64,000 bases of DNA from Tepidibacter hydrothermalis (GTDB taxonomy: Bacteria > Bacillota > Clostridia > Peptostreptococcales > Peptostreptococcaceae): contig NZ_CP120733.1 in assembly GCF_029542625.1 (NCBI RefSeq), forward strand, positions 992,001 through 1,056,000, given 5' to 3'. This document shows positions 34,075 to 43,925 of the stretch, one piece after another. A program made the position numbers and the translations under genes. The notes beneath the pieces are model-generated. The model did not search any database, was not told the DNA's origin, and saw only the letters and a program-made list of their open reading frames with translations. The stretch's first letter is position 1. Every line of letters starts with the position of its first letter.

Positions 34075-36626
34075 TGATAAATATATTACCTTATACAAAT
34101 ATAAAGGATGTAGACAATAAAATATATCAAGATGCTGAAATAATTATTTTAGCTTATCAAGCAATGATAGAGCCTTTAAAAAAACAACTATTAAGTAAAA
34201 AAGTTACTTCTATAGGAAAGGTTCAAAAAAAAATTCTTCCGTTTCTAGATAATACTGAACTTGTGCTTAAAAATATAATAAGACTTAAAAAACTTATAGA
34301 AAATAGAGAAAATGTAAATAAAGGAATTGCAATGAGAGCACTTAAGCATGCAAATGATTTTATAAATTCTATAAAATTATTAAAAGAATTAAATATAGAT
34401 TTAGAAGAATATAAATTTGCTAATTTAACGGATGATGAACTTTTCTTTTGTGATGTTGCGGAGGATTTGTTGATTGAAAATAGTTATACAGATTATGATA
34501 TTAAAATTGAGAAGTATAAGATAAATATAGAGTATTTTAAAAAAGATTTTATAGATGCTATTGAATGCATTGTAGAAGACGAAAAAATTATAGAAAATTT
34601 AAAAAGTGTATCATTAAATAATAGAAAAAAAATAATTTTACAAGGATTTCACATAATTACACCGCCACAGCAAATGCTTTTTCATTTTCTAGAAAAATTG
34701 GGGTTTGATTTAATATTCTTAACTTGTTTTTCTCCTTATTCAGATTCTATTAATAAAGTTCTTTATAAAACTTATAATGAAAAATTTGGAATTAAGTTAG
34801 ATTTACCTAGAATGAATATAGATGATTGTAAATCGCCAGATCTTAGTAATATCTTTGCCATGACATTAGAGGGAATAGATGTTTCGGATATGGTAAAAAA
34901 ATATTATAAGAAGTATTCTGAACCAGATATAGAGATAAGGGTATATAAAGATAGAAATATGTATAATCAAAGTATAATAGATTCAATAGAAAAAGAAAAA
35001 TTTGTATTTTCTACAAACCCATCAAAAATAGACGAAGATATAGCTATTTTTGGTGGAGATCTTAGTTATAACAAGAGAATATCTATAAAATATTATCCTA
35101 TAGGCATATTTCTAAATGAACTATATAGTATGTGGGATAAAAATAGAAAAAATTATTATTTAAGTTTTGATGGTTTAAAAAAGATTTTTGAAAGTGGTAT
35201 TTTAGGTAGTGAGAAAGATAACGCAAAGAATTATTTAAATGATCTTGAGTATATTAGAGAATATTTTAGAGGATGTGAGACTTTAAAAGAATGGATTAAA
35301 AGGGCAGAGGATTTAACAATAATAAATAGAAATTTGGATATTATAAGGCAAAAATATGGACCTATTTCTATAAGTAAACAGAGAATACATCGTATACTAG
35401 ATTACCTTAAAGAGATAAAAAAATTAGCAGAAACAATATTTGATAATAATAATATAGAAAATGAAATGAGAAATCATTTAGAAATTTTACAAAACATACT
35501 AGAAAATGATATTAATACAAAAAAAGAAGACATTGTAGTAAAAAAATTACTTGAACAGATAAAAAATATATTAGAGAAAGGGAAGGCACATGGCATAAAG
35601 GTAAACAACAATTATCTCATAGACGCCATTACCGTATATATTAGTAAATTGAATAATATCGAATTATTAACTGATGATGATTATGAAGAGGAACTTGACG
35701 TAAAAAAGCTTGATAGAGTTGAAAACATAATGTTTGAAAATATAGATGAAATGTATTTATATGACATTAATAGAGATTCATTTCCTATGGTTAAGGGGAG
35801 TTTTACATGGCCTCTAAGAGAAGAGAGAATAAGAGAAATTCTTAAAATATGTAATGAAAAAAATGAATTTAAGAGAGTTTTGATTGAACGAGCATTATCT
35901 ATATTAGAAACACAGACAGATGCTACAAGATATATGTTTTGGATGGCTTTGAAAGCACCATGTAAAAAAATTATGCTAAGATTACAAGATTCGGAACAAG
36001 AAAATGCACATTTTTATGAATTAGAATTAAAAAAAGTTTTAGGAATTAATGAAAAGCAAAAGTCATATCCTACTGAAAATATAAATTTAAATAAAAAAAA
36101 CATTCCGTCTATCTCTGGATATTCAAAAATCGATATAAAAGAAGTAGATGATAAGTGTCATAAATATTGTGAACTTAAGGCTTTTTATGAAATAATGGCA
36201 GGTACAAAACCGTTTACAGATAAATTTACTATGGATGTTGGATTCCCAAATTTATTAAAAGCTTTTCATGATAATAATCAGAAAATTTCTGATGAAGATA
36301 TAAAAAAGTTACTTGAAAAATTATGTCCACAATATTCAGATTATAAAAAAAGAGAATTTATAAACCTTTTTAGACATGAGAAAAAGAGAAATAATAAAGA
36401 TTCACTTAGAAATTTAAATGATTCAAAGATAAATATACAAAAAGATTATAATGAATTTATACAATTAAAGAGATGTGAGCTAAAACAACAGGGAAAAGAT
36501 TTTGGTGACAAAGATATAGAAAGAGAGATATTTAAAGGAATCATACCTTTACCAACTAATAATTTTGAACACTGTAGATACTGTGAATATGTAGATACAT
36601 GTATATTTAGGAAGTTTGAATCTTGA
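34074..36626 (+). CDS. AddB-like iron-sulfur protein without visible nuclease motif, module 2
   Basis: An 850-aa protein related in design to AddB. The helicase-like N-terminus lacks a Walker A motif; an ILQGFHIITPPQQMLFHFLEKLG segment near residue 190 matches the AddB/RecC-type inactive helicase core. The C-terminus has cysteines C695 and C699 and a final C834-x2-C837-x5-C843 cluster (CRYCEYVDTC) consistent with a 4Fe-4S staple. No GRIDR or DYK catalytic residues are visible in between. It begins in the TAATG overlap with the helicase gene and ends the operon. It is the counterpart of 14065-17370, but gene order differs between modules. Confidence 0.72.
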   Translation: MINILPYTNIKDVDNKIYQDAEIIILAYQAMIEPLKKQLLSKKVTSIGKVQKKILPFLDNTELVLKNIIRLKKLIENRENVNKGIAMRALKHANDFINSIKLLKELNIDLEEYKFANLTDDELFFCDVAEDLLIENSYTDYDIKIEKYKINIEYFKKDFIDAIECIVEDEKIIENLKSVSLNNRKKIILQGFHIITPPQQMLFHFLEKLGFDLIFLTCFSPYSDSINKVLYKTYNEKFGIKLDLPRMNIDDCKSPDLSNIFAMTLEGIDVSDMVKKYYKKYSEPDIEIRVYKDRNMYNQSIIDSIEKEKFVFSTNPSKIDEDIAIFGGDLSYNKRISIKYYPIGIFLNELYSMWDKNRKNYYLSFDGLKKIFESGILGSEKDNAKNYLNDLEYIREYFRGCETLKEWIKRAEDLTIINRNLDIIRQKYGPISISKQRIHRILDYLKEIKKLAETIFDNNNIENEMRNHLEILQNILENDINTKKEDIVVKKLLEQIKNILEKGKAHGIKVNNNYLIDAITVYISKLNNIELLTDDDYEEELDVKKLDRVENIMFENIDEMYLYDINRDSFPMVKGSFTWPLREERIREILKICNEKNEFKRVLIERALSILETQTDATRYMFWMALKAPCKKIMLRLQDSEQENAHFYELELKKVLGINEKQKSYPTENINLNKKNIPSISGYSKIDIKEVDDKCHKYCELKAFYEIMAGTKPFTDKFTMDVGFPNLLKAFHDNNQKISDEDIKKLLEKLCPQYSDYKKREFINLFRHEKKRNNKDSLRNLNDSKINIQKDYNEFIQLKRCELKQQGKDFGDKDIEREIFKGIIPLPTNNFEHCRYCEYVDTCIFRKFES

Positions 36627-38012
36627 TTTGGAAAATGTATGTTATAAGCTATATGTTTTATTTAGTTTCTGTAAAAAGGTTTTTAGAACTTTTTTTATTT
36701 CATTTTAAGACTAAATTTTTTTGTTTTTTAAACCTTATATTTCAATATTTTCATTTTGTATTTTACTATATTTCCTGAAAATGCATCATAAGTATTGTTT
36801 TTAGATTCATAAATATATCTTCTTAAAATAATAGCAATAATGGTTCTGGTGTGAAAAAAGTATTAAGTGTTCAGTTATTTTAAAATATCTTTTGAACTAT
36901 AAAAATTTGGAAAAAATAATGTAAGAAAGATAATTAAATATTAATCATACTAAGATAATGAGATAGGCTCATCAATATGTACTAGAGAAAAAATAAAATT
37001 AGAAAGCATCTGAAACTAACTAATAGTTATTGGCTAATCGATGAGACATATATTAACGTTAAAGGGAGATGGGGATTTATATAGAAAAGTGGATTCTAAT
37101 GAATATATAATTGATTTTATGTCTAATTCTAAAAGAAATACAAAAGCTGCTAAAGATTTTTTATAAAAGTGTTAAAATCTCTAAATAATAAAGACTTAGA
37201 GTAGTCACAAAACATTAAAAGGAACTGAAATTTTTCATACAATAGAAAAGGGAAGGTCGATGGTATAAATTGATGTGTCCTTGCTGAAGTCGAATTTATC
37301 AATAAATCACTTAGTTTAGTATCATAAAGTTTAATTGAAAAAGGTATTTCTCTAGCATTTAATATTTTTTGTACCAGAACATTAAAAATTAATTTGTTAT
37401 ATCATGAATACAAAATAATTGTAGTTTTTAAATAAAGTTTAAATTTTTATAAATTAAATATAGGTTAAAAGACGAAAATAGTAAATATACTATAATCGCA
37501 AGTTTGAAAAGAAACATTAGGAAATTAGAATAAGAAAATAGACAATTTTAGTTATGGAGATATTTGGAAGAATATTTAAATTTCTTAAAATATATACTAT
37601 AATTTCAATATTAAACAAAGTACATAGTCTGATTTTTTAGTATAAACTGAAATAACAGACATATGGTTATTTTTATAAATATATGATAAAATTTACACTA
37701 ACATTCATATTATGATAATCTTATTTTGAATAAAACACAATAAGGAGCAAGTAATATTTAGAAAGAAAAATAAGAAAAATTCGTTAATAGAATCTTTAAA
37801 AGATATTATAAAAATATGATTACTAATAAGAAATATAACTCAATAGATGAATTTTGTTAATCAATTTTTAAAGAATGATTTAACATAATTATGGGGAATG
37901 CTTTTATAAAAGTAAAAAATATTTACATAGAAGTTTAAAATTACATAAGAGAATAATGTCTACATTAACAAACTAGACGTGTGGTTAGGGTGGAAAGTGG
38001 ATAAATGGGATT
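36627..38012. other. Decayed region with IS remnant
   Basis: Nearly 1.4 kb with no intact gene. It includes the transposase remnant at 37000-37330 and short broken frames leading into a channel relic. It separates module 2 from the right-hand cargo and looks like a site of past rearrangement. Confidence 0.6.
37000..37330 (+). pseudogene. IS6/IS240-family transposase remnant
   Basis: Reading across frameshifts and stops gives fragments typical of IS6-family DDE transposases: KHLKLTNSYW, IDETYINVKGRW (first catalytic Asp region), KVDSNEYIIDFMSNSKRNTKAAKDF, and later TLKGTEIFHTIEKG. Several in-frame stops show it is dead. I did not find its terminal inverted repeats. Confidence 0.72.
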
Positions 38013-38321
38013 GTGTTTGCTTTTGTATATATAATATTAAACGTATTCATATATATGATGAATGAACTTAATTCAAGTACTGGTGAAACTATTAATTATT
38101 GTTTTTCTTCTAATCTCAAAGATTATATACCTACATTGGAAAAATTAATTGATTTTGGTGATTGTCTATACTTTAGTATAATGACATTTACTACAATTGG
38201 CTATGGTCATTTTGAAGATAATGGTTTGGTTGGTAGAATATTAATAATTTTAAAATATTTTTCAGTGTGATTATTATTACATTAATAACAGAAACTGTAT
38301 TAAGAAAATTATTTAGATAAT
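38013..38321 (+). pseudogene. K+-channel relic
   Basis: An 85-codon frame with a hydrophobic segment and the pore FTTIGYGHF, stopping at TGA 38268. The following bases continue the second membrane helix in another frame (IIITLITETVLRKLF), ending at TAA 38321, so a frameshift breaks it. The filter reads GYGH rather than GYGD. It resembles the C-terminus of the channel at 21357-23240 and lacks that protein's repeat domain. Confidence 0.65.
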
Positions 38322-38499
38322 TGTATTATAAAAAGGAAATATGTAGATAAGAAACTTGAAAATATATACAGTACATAAAAATTTATATATTGTATATATT
38401 TCTAAAAAATTAGATTTTGATACTTTAGAAATCTTTAATTTTTTTTAAAACTACATATGGCTTTTTAGCAAGAAGAATATAAAAAGGAGAATCGCATAT

Positions 38500-39558
38500 A
38501 TGAGCGAGTTAATAACAGAGATTTACTCACAAAATATAATGAATTATGATTCCTATAATCAAAAAATCATTTCATTAATTGGAATTTTAGAAGGCTATTT
38601 ATATAAAGTATCAAAAAAACATTTTAGAAATATTAATAGTAAAAAAATTGAAGAAGTAACCTTGTCTGAATTAGGCTTAATTTATAACAATTATTTTTAT
38701 AAAAACACTGGTATGAATGGTGTTTGTTGGGAGTATGCTGTATTTTATGCAATATATTACAATGAAACATATATTCAAGATTTAATTAATATGGCAATTA
38801 ATTATCTTTCAGGAGAGAATACTTGCGAAAGAATAAATGCGATTTTATGGGGGGCAGAAAAAACAACTATTTCATTAGATAATATAAAAAGTAGCATTAA
38901 AGATGATGAAATGATATGGAGTCCAATCAAAGAATACAATTTCAAAGATTACATTGATTTAATAAAAAATTCATTTTATAGCAAAAAATTAAGAGATGCC
39001 TTACCTAATAATATAAAAGATATATGGAAAACTGATTTATTTGTAAAAAAAGAAAGTAGCAATACATGGTATGCAGTAACAGTTAAATGGAATGGACATG
39101 ACGTAAAATATCATGAAGGGTTGTCTATTGGAATATATTTTGAATTTGCAAATTCGCCTAAACGAACTCAAAACCCCTATCCTATAACAAATATAATGAA
39201 TAAAAATTATTTTGTTTATTGTTCTATACCATTCATTTTTAATTTTGGAGAATATTATACATATATTTTTAGATTGGTTAATAATATACTATCAAAAATA
39301 AATTGCAATAAGAGTAATTCAATGGCTTCGACATTTGCAACTGGGGAAGAATATAATATTTTTCAATATTTTTATAAGAATAAAGATGCCTCCTGTATTC
39401 AGCTAATTTATTATTTAAAAAATTATTACTCATACTATATTAATACTATAGAAAGTAATGAAATAATTTTAGCTACAGATAGAAAGATAACTTGCAATCC
39501 ATTTATAAATACTACTCTTGGAGAAAAAGAAAAAGGCATAAAAATAATTCCTAAGTAA
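38500..39558 (+). CDS. Protein of unknown function, possible nuclease
   Basis: A 352-aa soluble protein that I do not recognise. Features seen are a helical N-terminus, NGVCWEYAVFYAIYYN near residue 73, and a strand pair DLFVKK...WYAVTVKW near residues 184-202. The spacing of Asp and the VxVK strand recalls a PD-(D/E)XK nuclease core, but the evidence is weak. The Cys in GVCWEYA could alternatively be catalytic in a papain/transglutaminase-like fold. ATG 38500 follows AAGGAG. It sits alone among defence-like genes in the right part of the element. Confidence 0.68.
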   Translation: MSELITEIYSQNIMNYDSYNQKIISLIGILEGYLYKVSKKHFRNINSKKIEEVTLSELGLIYNNYFYKNTGMNGVCWEYAVFYAIYYNETYIQDLINMAINYLSGENTCERINAILWGAEKTTISLDNIKSSIKDDEMIWSPIKEYNFKDYIDLIKNSFYSKKLRDALPNNIKDIWKTDLFVKKESSNTWYAVTVKWNGHDVKYHEGLSIGIYFEFANSPKRTQNPYPITNIMNKNYFVYCSIPFIFNFGEYYTYIFRLVNNILSKINCNKSNSMASTFATGEEYNIFQYFYKNKDASCIQLIYYLKNYYSYYINTIESNEIILATDRKITCNPFINTTLGEKEKGIKIIPK

Positions 39559-40007
39559 ATTAAATTTGACAATATTTTTAATATACTTTATTTATTATGT
39601 ATGAAAGTTTAGAAAAACCATTATACTTGTTTTAGGGTATAAATGAATCTAACTTATGTCCAATAAGTTATAAATATGACATAATATAGATGTCATGCTA
39701 ATACTTTTTGTATGTAAGTCAATATTTTATGAATGCTTCTACACAGCCTATATTCTTAACTATATAAGATTAGGTTAGTAACACAACTATTTTTCGTGAT
39801 ATCAAAAATTTCTTCGATAAATGAATATATGAGATTACAAACAGTGGTCCTTATTTGTGTAAAATTTAAATTCTATTTTAATGTACGCCCAACACAGTAG
39901 GAGAGAGAGAAGCATAAGTGTATTCGTATTTAGAAATAAAGTAATCCAACTTAGTTATAGAAAACTTAAACTACAAACTTTCTATAAAAAAGATATCGTT
40001 ACTTGTC
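39559..40007. other. Intergenic, no gene seen
   Basis: About 450 bases between convergent genes. I see no strong terminator, repeat or coding potential. Confidence 0.45.
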
Positions 40008-41045
40008 TTAGAAATAGTTCATCCATTTCTGAAATGTTTCTTCAGCAATCATAAAATGGGTTAGTTGTGGATTGCCCCATGATATAATGTAAGGTTTTAA
40101 AGTTGTCAATAGTTCTCTGTCAATATTATCTAAACTTTTGTTGAAAATTAATTTCTTAAGTATATAATTTACTGTTCCAACAGTAATATCCGCACATTGT
40201 ATAAGCGTATTATTTTTAGAATCTTCAAATGATAAAGATTTTATAGAATTAAAGAATATCTTACGTTGTTTAAATGCATATCTTATTTTGTCATTACGAT
40301 CATTGAAGAAAAGATTTGATATATTGTTCATATTATCGCGATACTCTTTTTGATTGTCATGTATAAAGTCTATACTTAAACGCTCTCTAGTCCCATAGTT
40401 ATCTAATATTTGAAAAAGTGTGTATAAAGAAAATATATTAGGAGCTTGATTTTTTTCCAATCCTATTTCATCGTTTAAATTATCACTAATAAGAATCTTA
40501 GAATTGAAAACCTTATTTGATAAATCAATTTCATTTATTTCTTTTAATTCTTTAGATATCAATTCTATAGATTGGCACATTAAATTATAATCCAAATATC
40601 TATATGCTTCTGCAAAATTACTTAATACATAATCACTTAATTTATATATTATTTCTGCATATTTTTTAACAGGTAACGCATCTTCATTATATGTTATTTT
40701 TCTAGATACCATATTGTTGTACTCAGGGTCTAACAGTACATCAACCACTCTTGCAGCAATAGCAAATTTTTTATGAACTATTGAGAAAAAGGGTAAATAA
40801 TCATACCTAACCATACACTCAATTACAGATTTTATTTTTCTTCTTCCCCTTGAAGATTTTATTAATTTAGTTGATTTTATTTCATGTGCACTCTCTAAAA
40901 TGCAAGCTATGTCATCAATAAATTCTATATTAGAACTATTATTGCATTTATCTAGCCATCCTCCCAACACAAAAAAAGGGTCTTTCTCATCTAAAAAATT
41001 GTTTCCTGTATTACCGGATTCATCACAGAAAAATTTAATTCTCAT
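40008..41045 (-). CDS. DUF3800 domain protein
   Basis: A 345-aa protein with the DUF3800 signature: an N-terminal FFCDESGNTG strand (D8, E9) and, near the C-terminus, QCADITVGTVNYIL, where the conserved Asp follows. The fold is RNase H-like, so the acidic residues may form a metal-dependent nuclease site; the biological role of the family is unknown, but it is common in defence islands and mobile elements. The GGTGGAG site precedes ATG 41045 at good distance. It is a single gene on the minus strand, opposite to most cargo. Confidence 0.85.
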   Translation of the reverse strand: MRIKFFCDESGNTGNNFLDEKDPFFVLGGWLDKCNNSSNIEFIDDIACILESAHEIKSTKLIKSSRGRRKIKSVIECMVRYDYLPFFSIVHKKFAIAARVVDVLLDPEYNNMVSRKITYNEDALPVKKYAEIIYKLSDYVLSNFAEAYRYLDYNLMCQSIELISKELKEINEIDLSNKVFNSKILISDNLNDEIGLEKNQAPNIFSLYTLFQILDNYGTRERLSIDFIHDNQKEYRDNMNNISNLFFNDRNDKIRYAFKQRKIFFNSIKSLSFEDSKNNTLIQCADITVGTVNYILKKLIFNKSLDNIDRELLTTLKPYIISWGNPQLTHFMIAEETFQKWMNYF

Positions 41046-41706
41046 TTATATCTCCACCTTTATTAATTTACCATTATTTTTTGTTTTTAATTATTTACTT
41101 TTCTCACTATATTTTTTCATGAAATAACTAAAAATGCAACTTTTGTTTCATGAATTTTTTTATAGGGGGTAGTTAAATTTATAAACCGCAAATCTATCTA
41201 CAATTTAAAGTGGAGGAGTTCGCCATTTATGGTAGTTGTCCTAATAGTCCTCTTACATAACAGAGCTGTATGAATTAAAAGTTATTAATATGATATTTAC
41301 GAAATATAAAAAGAAACATATCATATATATAATATTTATTCCTTTGATTTTACATCTTTTATAAAATCTAAATTATTATATATTAGACATATATAATATG
41401 TTGAAAATGAGATAAAATTTCTTATCAAGACTAAATTTAAAAAAGTCATAAAAACAATGATTATACAGTCTATTTCTAAATAAAAAGACCACAAATTTAT
41501 TGTTAATCTAAATGAGTTTGTGCTTTATTGCAAGTAACCTAGAATTACTTTAAAAAGTACTATTTCTCTTAAATAATCCTTCAACTAGCTTTTATGGTAT
41601 AATTTGACTATAAAATCAAAATTAATCCCATAAATGTATATTGATGGAAATATAGAGTTGGCACTAAAAGTAGTTAGAGGAAATAAAAAAGCTTGGAGGT
41701 ATCTAA
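41046..41706. other. Divergent intergenic region
   Basis: About 660 bases between the DUF3800 gene and the HEPN-type gene. It must contain promoters for both. I see a GGAGGAG sequence near 41212 without a following ORF, and an imperfect CACAAATTT / GAGTTTGTG inverted repeat near 41490-41523. Confidence 0.45.
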
Positions 41707-43452
41707 ATGAAAATCAAGTATTTAGCAAATAAACGAAGATCGAAATATTATTCAAATGATATTTTACAATGTATAATTACAGACATAAGTAAGAGTTACA
41801 ACGTATCGATTACAAATGAAGAGATATTTGAAGGTTATGCTATATCAAAGAAAATAGCTATAGGTAATTGTGATGGAAAGATTGCTGATATTGGCCTGTT
41901 TGAGAATGAATATTCAGGTCATAGCTTTTTTAGAATTGAAATTGAAACCCATTCTTTGATAAATCAAGATCTTATTTTTTTATTAAAATCTGATTTGTTA
42001 GGAGTACTTAAGCAATACTATAAAGCAACAATTGTTCAGCAAGATGATCAGACAAGAGAATTGTGCAAATTACTTTATGATAAAATTCATGATGTTGAGA
42101 ATAGAATGAGAAATATCGTAAATACTGTTATGACATATCATTATGGACTGAACTGGTATGACGAAAATATTCAAGGAGAAGAATTTAGAAGAGTGCTTAA
42201 TCCTAATAATGATTGGTACTCAAAGAAATATCTATCTGATCTTAGTATTAGAAAAACAGTGTATAGTCTTTACTTTAAACAAATTGTGGGTATTTTAGTT
42301 CACAATACAAACGATAGTATTAATAATGAACTCTATAATAAAATTATGAAACTTAAGAAGGATACAGATAGTATTGATACAGAAATAATAAAATGTATCG
42401 ATAAGCCAAAATCTTATTGGGATGAGCATTTTTCTAGTCTATTTAATATAGATTTTCTAACTCAATGGGAGGATTTAAATAATAGACGTAATGTTATTGC
42501 TCATAATAAATTATTAGTTAAAGATTTTTATGAAGATACTCAGAGATTGCTTGATGAAAGACAAAATGAATTAATTGAAGTCCAAGAGAAGATTAATAAA
42601 GAGTTCGATGAACGTTATATAAATTTTATACAGAGTGTACTACATGAAGAAGCATTAGAAGCGGAATTATGGGAAGACTATCAGGATAGTATTTATGAGC
42701 AAGTTGGATTAAGTAGATTCGACGAAGATAGTGCACAGGACTTCATTGCACAGTCGAATGATTTTACAAATTTCAGCAGAAGTATCAATACGTATTTTGA
42801 GTATTTTGATAGTATAACCAAAGATATGTTGAATAATATTGAGTTGGAATTGGAGTCTTTTGACAGAAAAAGTTTCAAAGAAAAAAAGAAAGTGTATTCT
42901 CAAATGACTAAAATGCTAAATTCCGTTTTTGGTAAATCCTTAGAGTTCGATAAGTACAAAAACGAGAGTGAATTAGACATATGTTTTGGAAATTTAATAG
43001 AATATTTTGATGAAATAATATCTGATTTTGAGGACTCGAGAAGCACTGAGTACATTATGGATTTTGTTAATGATAAAAGTATTTGTTACTATGATATATT
43101 CGGCAATGAAATTAATATAGCAATCGAGTATGATTTCTATTATGAAGCAGGTGGAGAGAACACATATCCGATACTCCTAGTACACAAGTATAGTGATCAC
43201 TTTTTTGAGTTTTTTAATAAACTCGATCAGTCAAAATATCTTATGGACGATTATCCATTTAAATCTGTATTAAAGTTTAAAGAAAATTCAATAGTTGCAA
43301 GAGGATCTATTCAGTTGACTTTTGGAGATTACTCTATTGTTGATTCAACTTTTTATCCTGAATCATGTGATGGAGTTGCAATTAGTGAATTTACGATTCA
43401 AGACTATTTAGAGGATTATAAAAGGTACTTAAATCATAGGTTAAATGTTTAG
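41707..43452 (+). CDS. Large HEPN-motif protein, putative defence effector
   Basis: A 581-aa soluble protein. The middle part (about 125-290) is helical and resembles HEPN domains: VENRMRNIVNTVM near 130 and the catalytic-type motif RRNVIAHNK with R261-x4-H266. A coiled region follows (LDERQNELIEVQEKINKE), and the C-terminus (about 430-581) is an acidic alpha/beta domain without a known motif. HEPN proteins with this pattern are typically ribonucleases in abortive-infection or toxin systems. GGAGG precedes the ATG. It is monocistronic and is the last intact cargo gene before the right end. Exact family unknown. Confidence 0.68.
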   Translation: MKIKYLANKRRSKYYSNDILQCIITDISKSYNVSITNEEIFEGYAISKKIAIGNCDGKIADIGLFENEYSGHSFFRIEIETHSLINQDLIFLLKSDLLGVLKQYYKATIVQQDDQTRELCKLLYDKIHDVENRMRNIVNTVMTYHYGLNWYDENIQGEEFRRVLNPNNDWYSKKYLSDLSIRKTVYSLYFKQIVGILVHNTNDSINNELYNKIMKLKKDTDSIDTEIIKCIDKPKSYWDEHFSSLFNIDFLTQWEDLNNRRNVIAHNKLLVKDFYEDTQRLLDERQNELIEVQEKINKEFDERYINFIQSVLHEEALEAELWEDYQDSIYEQVGLSRFDEDSAQDFIAQSNDFTNFSRSINTYFEYFDSITKDMLNNIELELESFDRKSFKEKKKVYSQMTKMLNSVFGKSLEFDKYKNESELDICFGNLIEYFDEIISDFEDSRSTEYIMDFVNDKSICYYDIFGNEINIAIEYDFYYEAGGENTYPILLVHKYSDHFFEFFNKLDQSKYLMDDYPFKSVLKFKENSIVARGSIQLTFGDYSIVDSTFYPESCDGVAISEFTIQDYLEDYKRYLNHRLNV

Positions 43453-43535
43453 ATATGCACTTTTGTACATACCCTTTGAGTAAATATAATAAAACAATTC
43501 TCTTTTTTATAAAAATAAATATAATTAAAATAATT

Positions 43536-43586
43536 AAGAACTCAATTTTGATTAAACTTTTTTCAAAAGTGAGTTCTTATTTTTAT
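43536..43586 (+). terminator. Terminator after the HEPN gene
   Basis: Arms 43536-43549 and 43565-43578 pair over 13 of 14 positions; ATTTTTAT follows. It insulates the element's right end from cargo transcription. Confidence 0.7.
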
Positions 43587-43731
43587 GATAAATCAATGGT
43601 TTTGATGATTATTATGATCAAACTTTTTTATAAAACCACAATAATAATTTATAAATTAAACAGATAAAGAAAATATTGTTTTTATAATAGGTAATAATAA
43701 AAATGAAATTACTATGATTGGAGGTGGTAAT

Positions 43732-43896
43732 ATGACAACAAATAATAGAGTGCCTAATAGATTAGCTAAGGAAAAGTCTCCTTATTTACTCCAGCATGCT
43801 TATAATCCAGTTGACTGGTTTCCTTGGAGTGATGAGGCTTTTCAAAAAGCTAAATCAGAAGATAAACCTATCTTCTTATCTATTGGGTATAGCTGA
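43732..43896 (+). pseudogene. Second, element-borne yyaL 5' end
   Basis: ATG 43732 after GGAGGTGG encodes 54 residues homologous to the N-terminus of the split yyaL ([38 protein letters not shown]) but clearly diverged from the copy at 4321. It stops at TGA 43894-43896. The next six codons contain a second TGA; then the frame enters the 11-bp core and continues in phase into the C-terminal part of the gene. The copy therefore nearly, but not quite, replaces the 5' end displaced by integration. Confidence 0.85.
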
Positions 43897-43914
43897 ATTT
43901 GCTGTTGATTATGT

Positions 43915-43925
43915 ACTTGTCATTG
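43915..43925 (+). other. attR core of the integrated element
   Basis: ACTTGTCATTG, identical to 4484-4494. The sequence to its right (GTGCCATGTTATGG) resumes yyaL at WCHVME. Confidence 0.85.

Larger units (their letters stand above)
4484..43925 (+). mobile_element. Integrated element of about 39.4 kb inserted in yyaL
   Basis: The two ends share the 11-bp core ACTTGTCATTG (4484-4494 and 43915-43925). To the left of the first core is the start of yyaL; to the right of the second core is the remainder, in the same frame. The interior carries a large serine recombinase and mostly defence-like cargo. I see no relaxase, type IV secretion, capsid, terminase or replication gene, so it is not an obvious conjugative element or prophage; it may be mobilised by others or may move only through excision and integration. 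The recombinase is central (24.1 kb) rather than beside an end, which is unusual and suggests a composite history. Confidence 0.88.

Noticed and set aside
43455-43667. 70-codon open frame between the HEPN gene and the element's right end
   Set aside because: No ribosome binding site, strongly biased Ile/Lys composition expected from AT-rich DNA, and it overlaps the terminator hairpin at 43536-43586.
43894-43914. In-frame UGA codons as selenocysteine
   Set aside because: Two UGA codons lie near a thioredoxin-like CHWC motif, which made selenocysteine worth considering, but homologous positions do not exist (the 21 nt are an insertion), and I see no obvious hairpin just downstream. Junction of mobile DNA explains it better.
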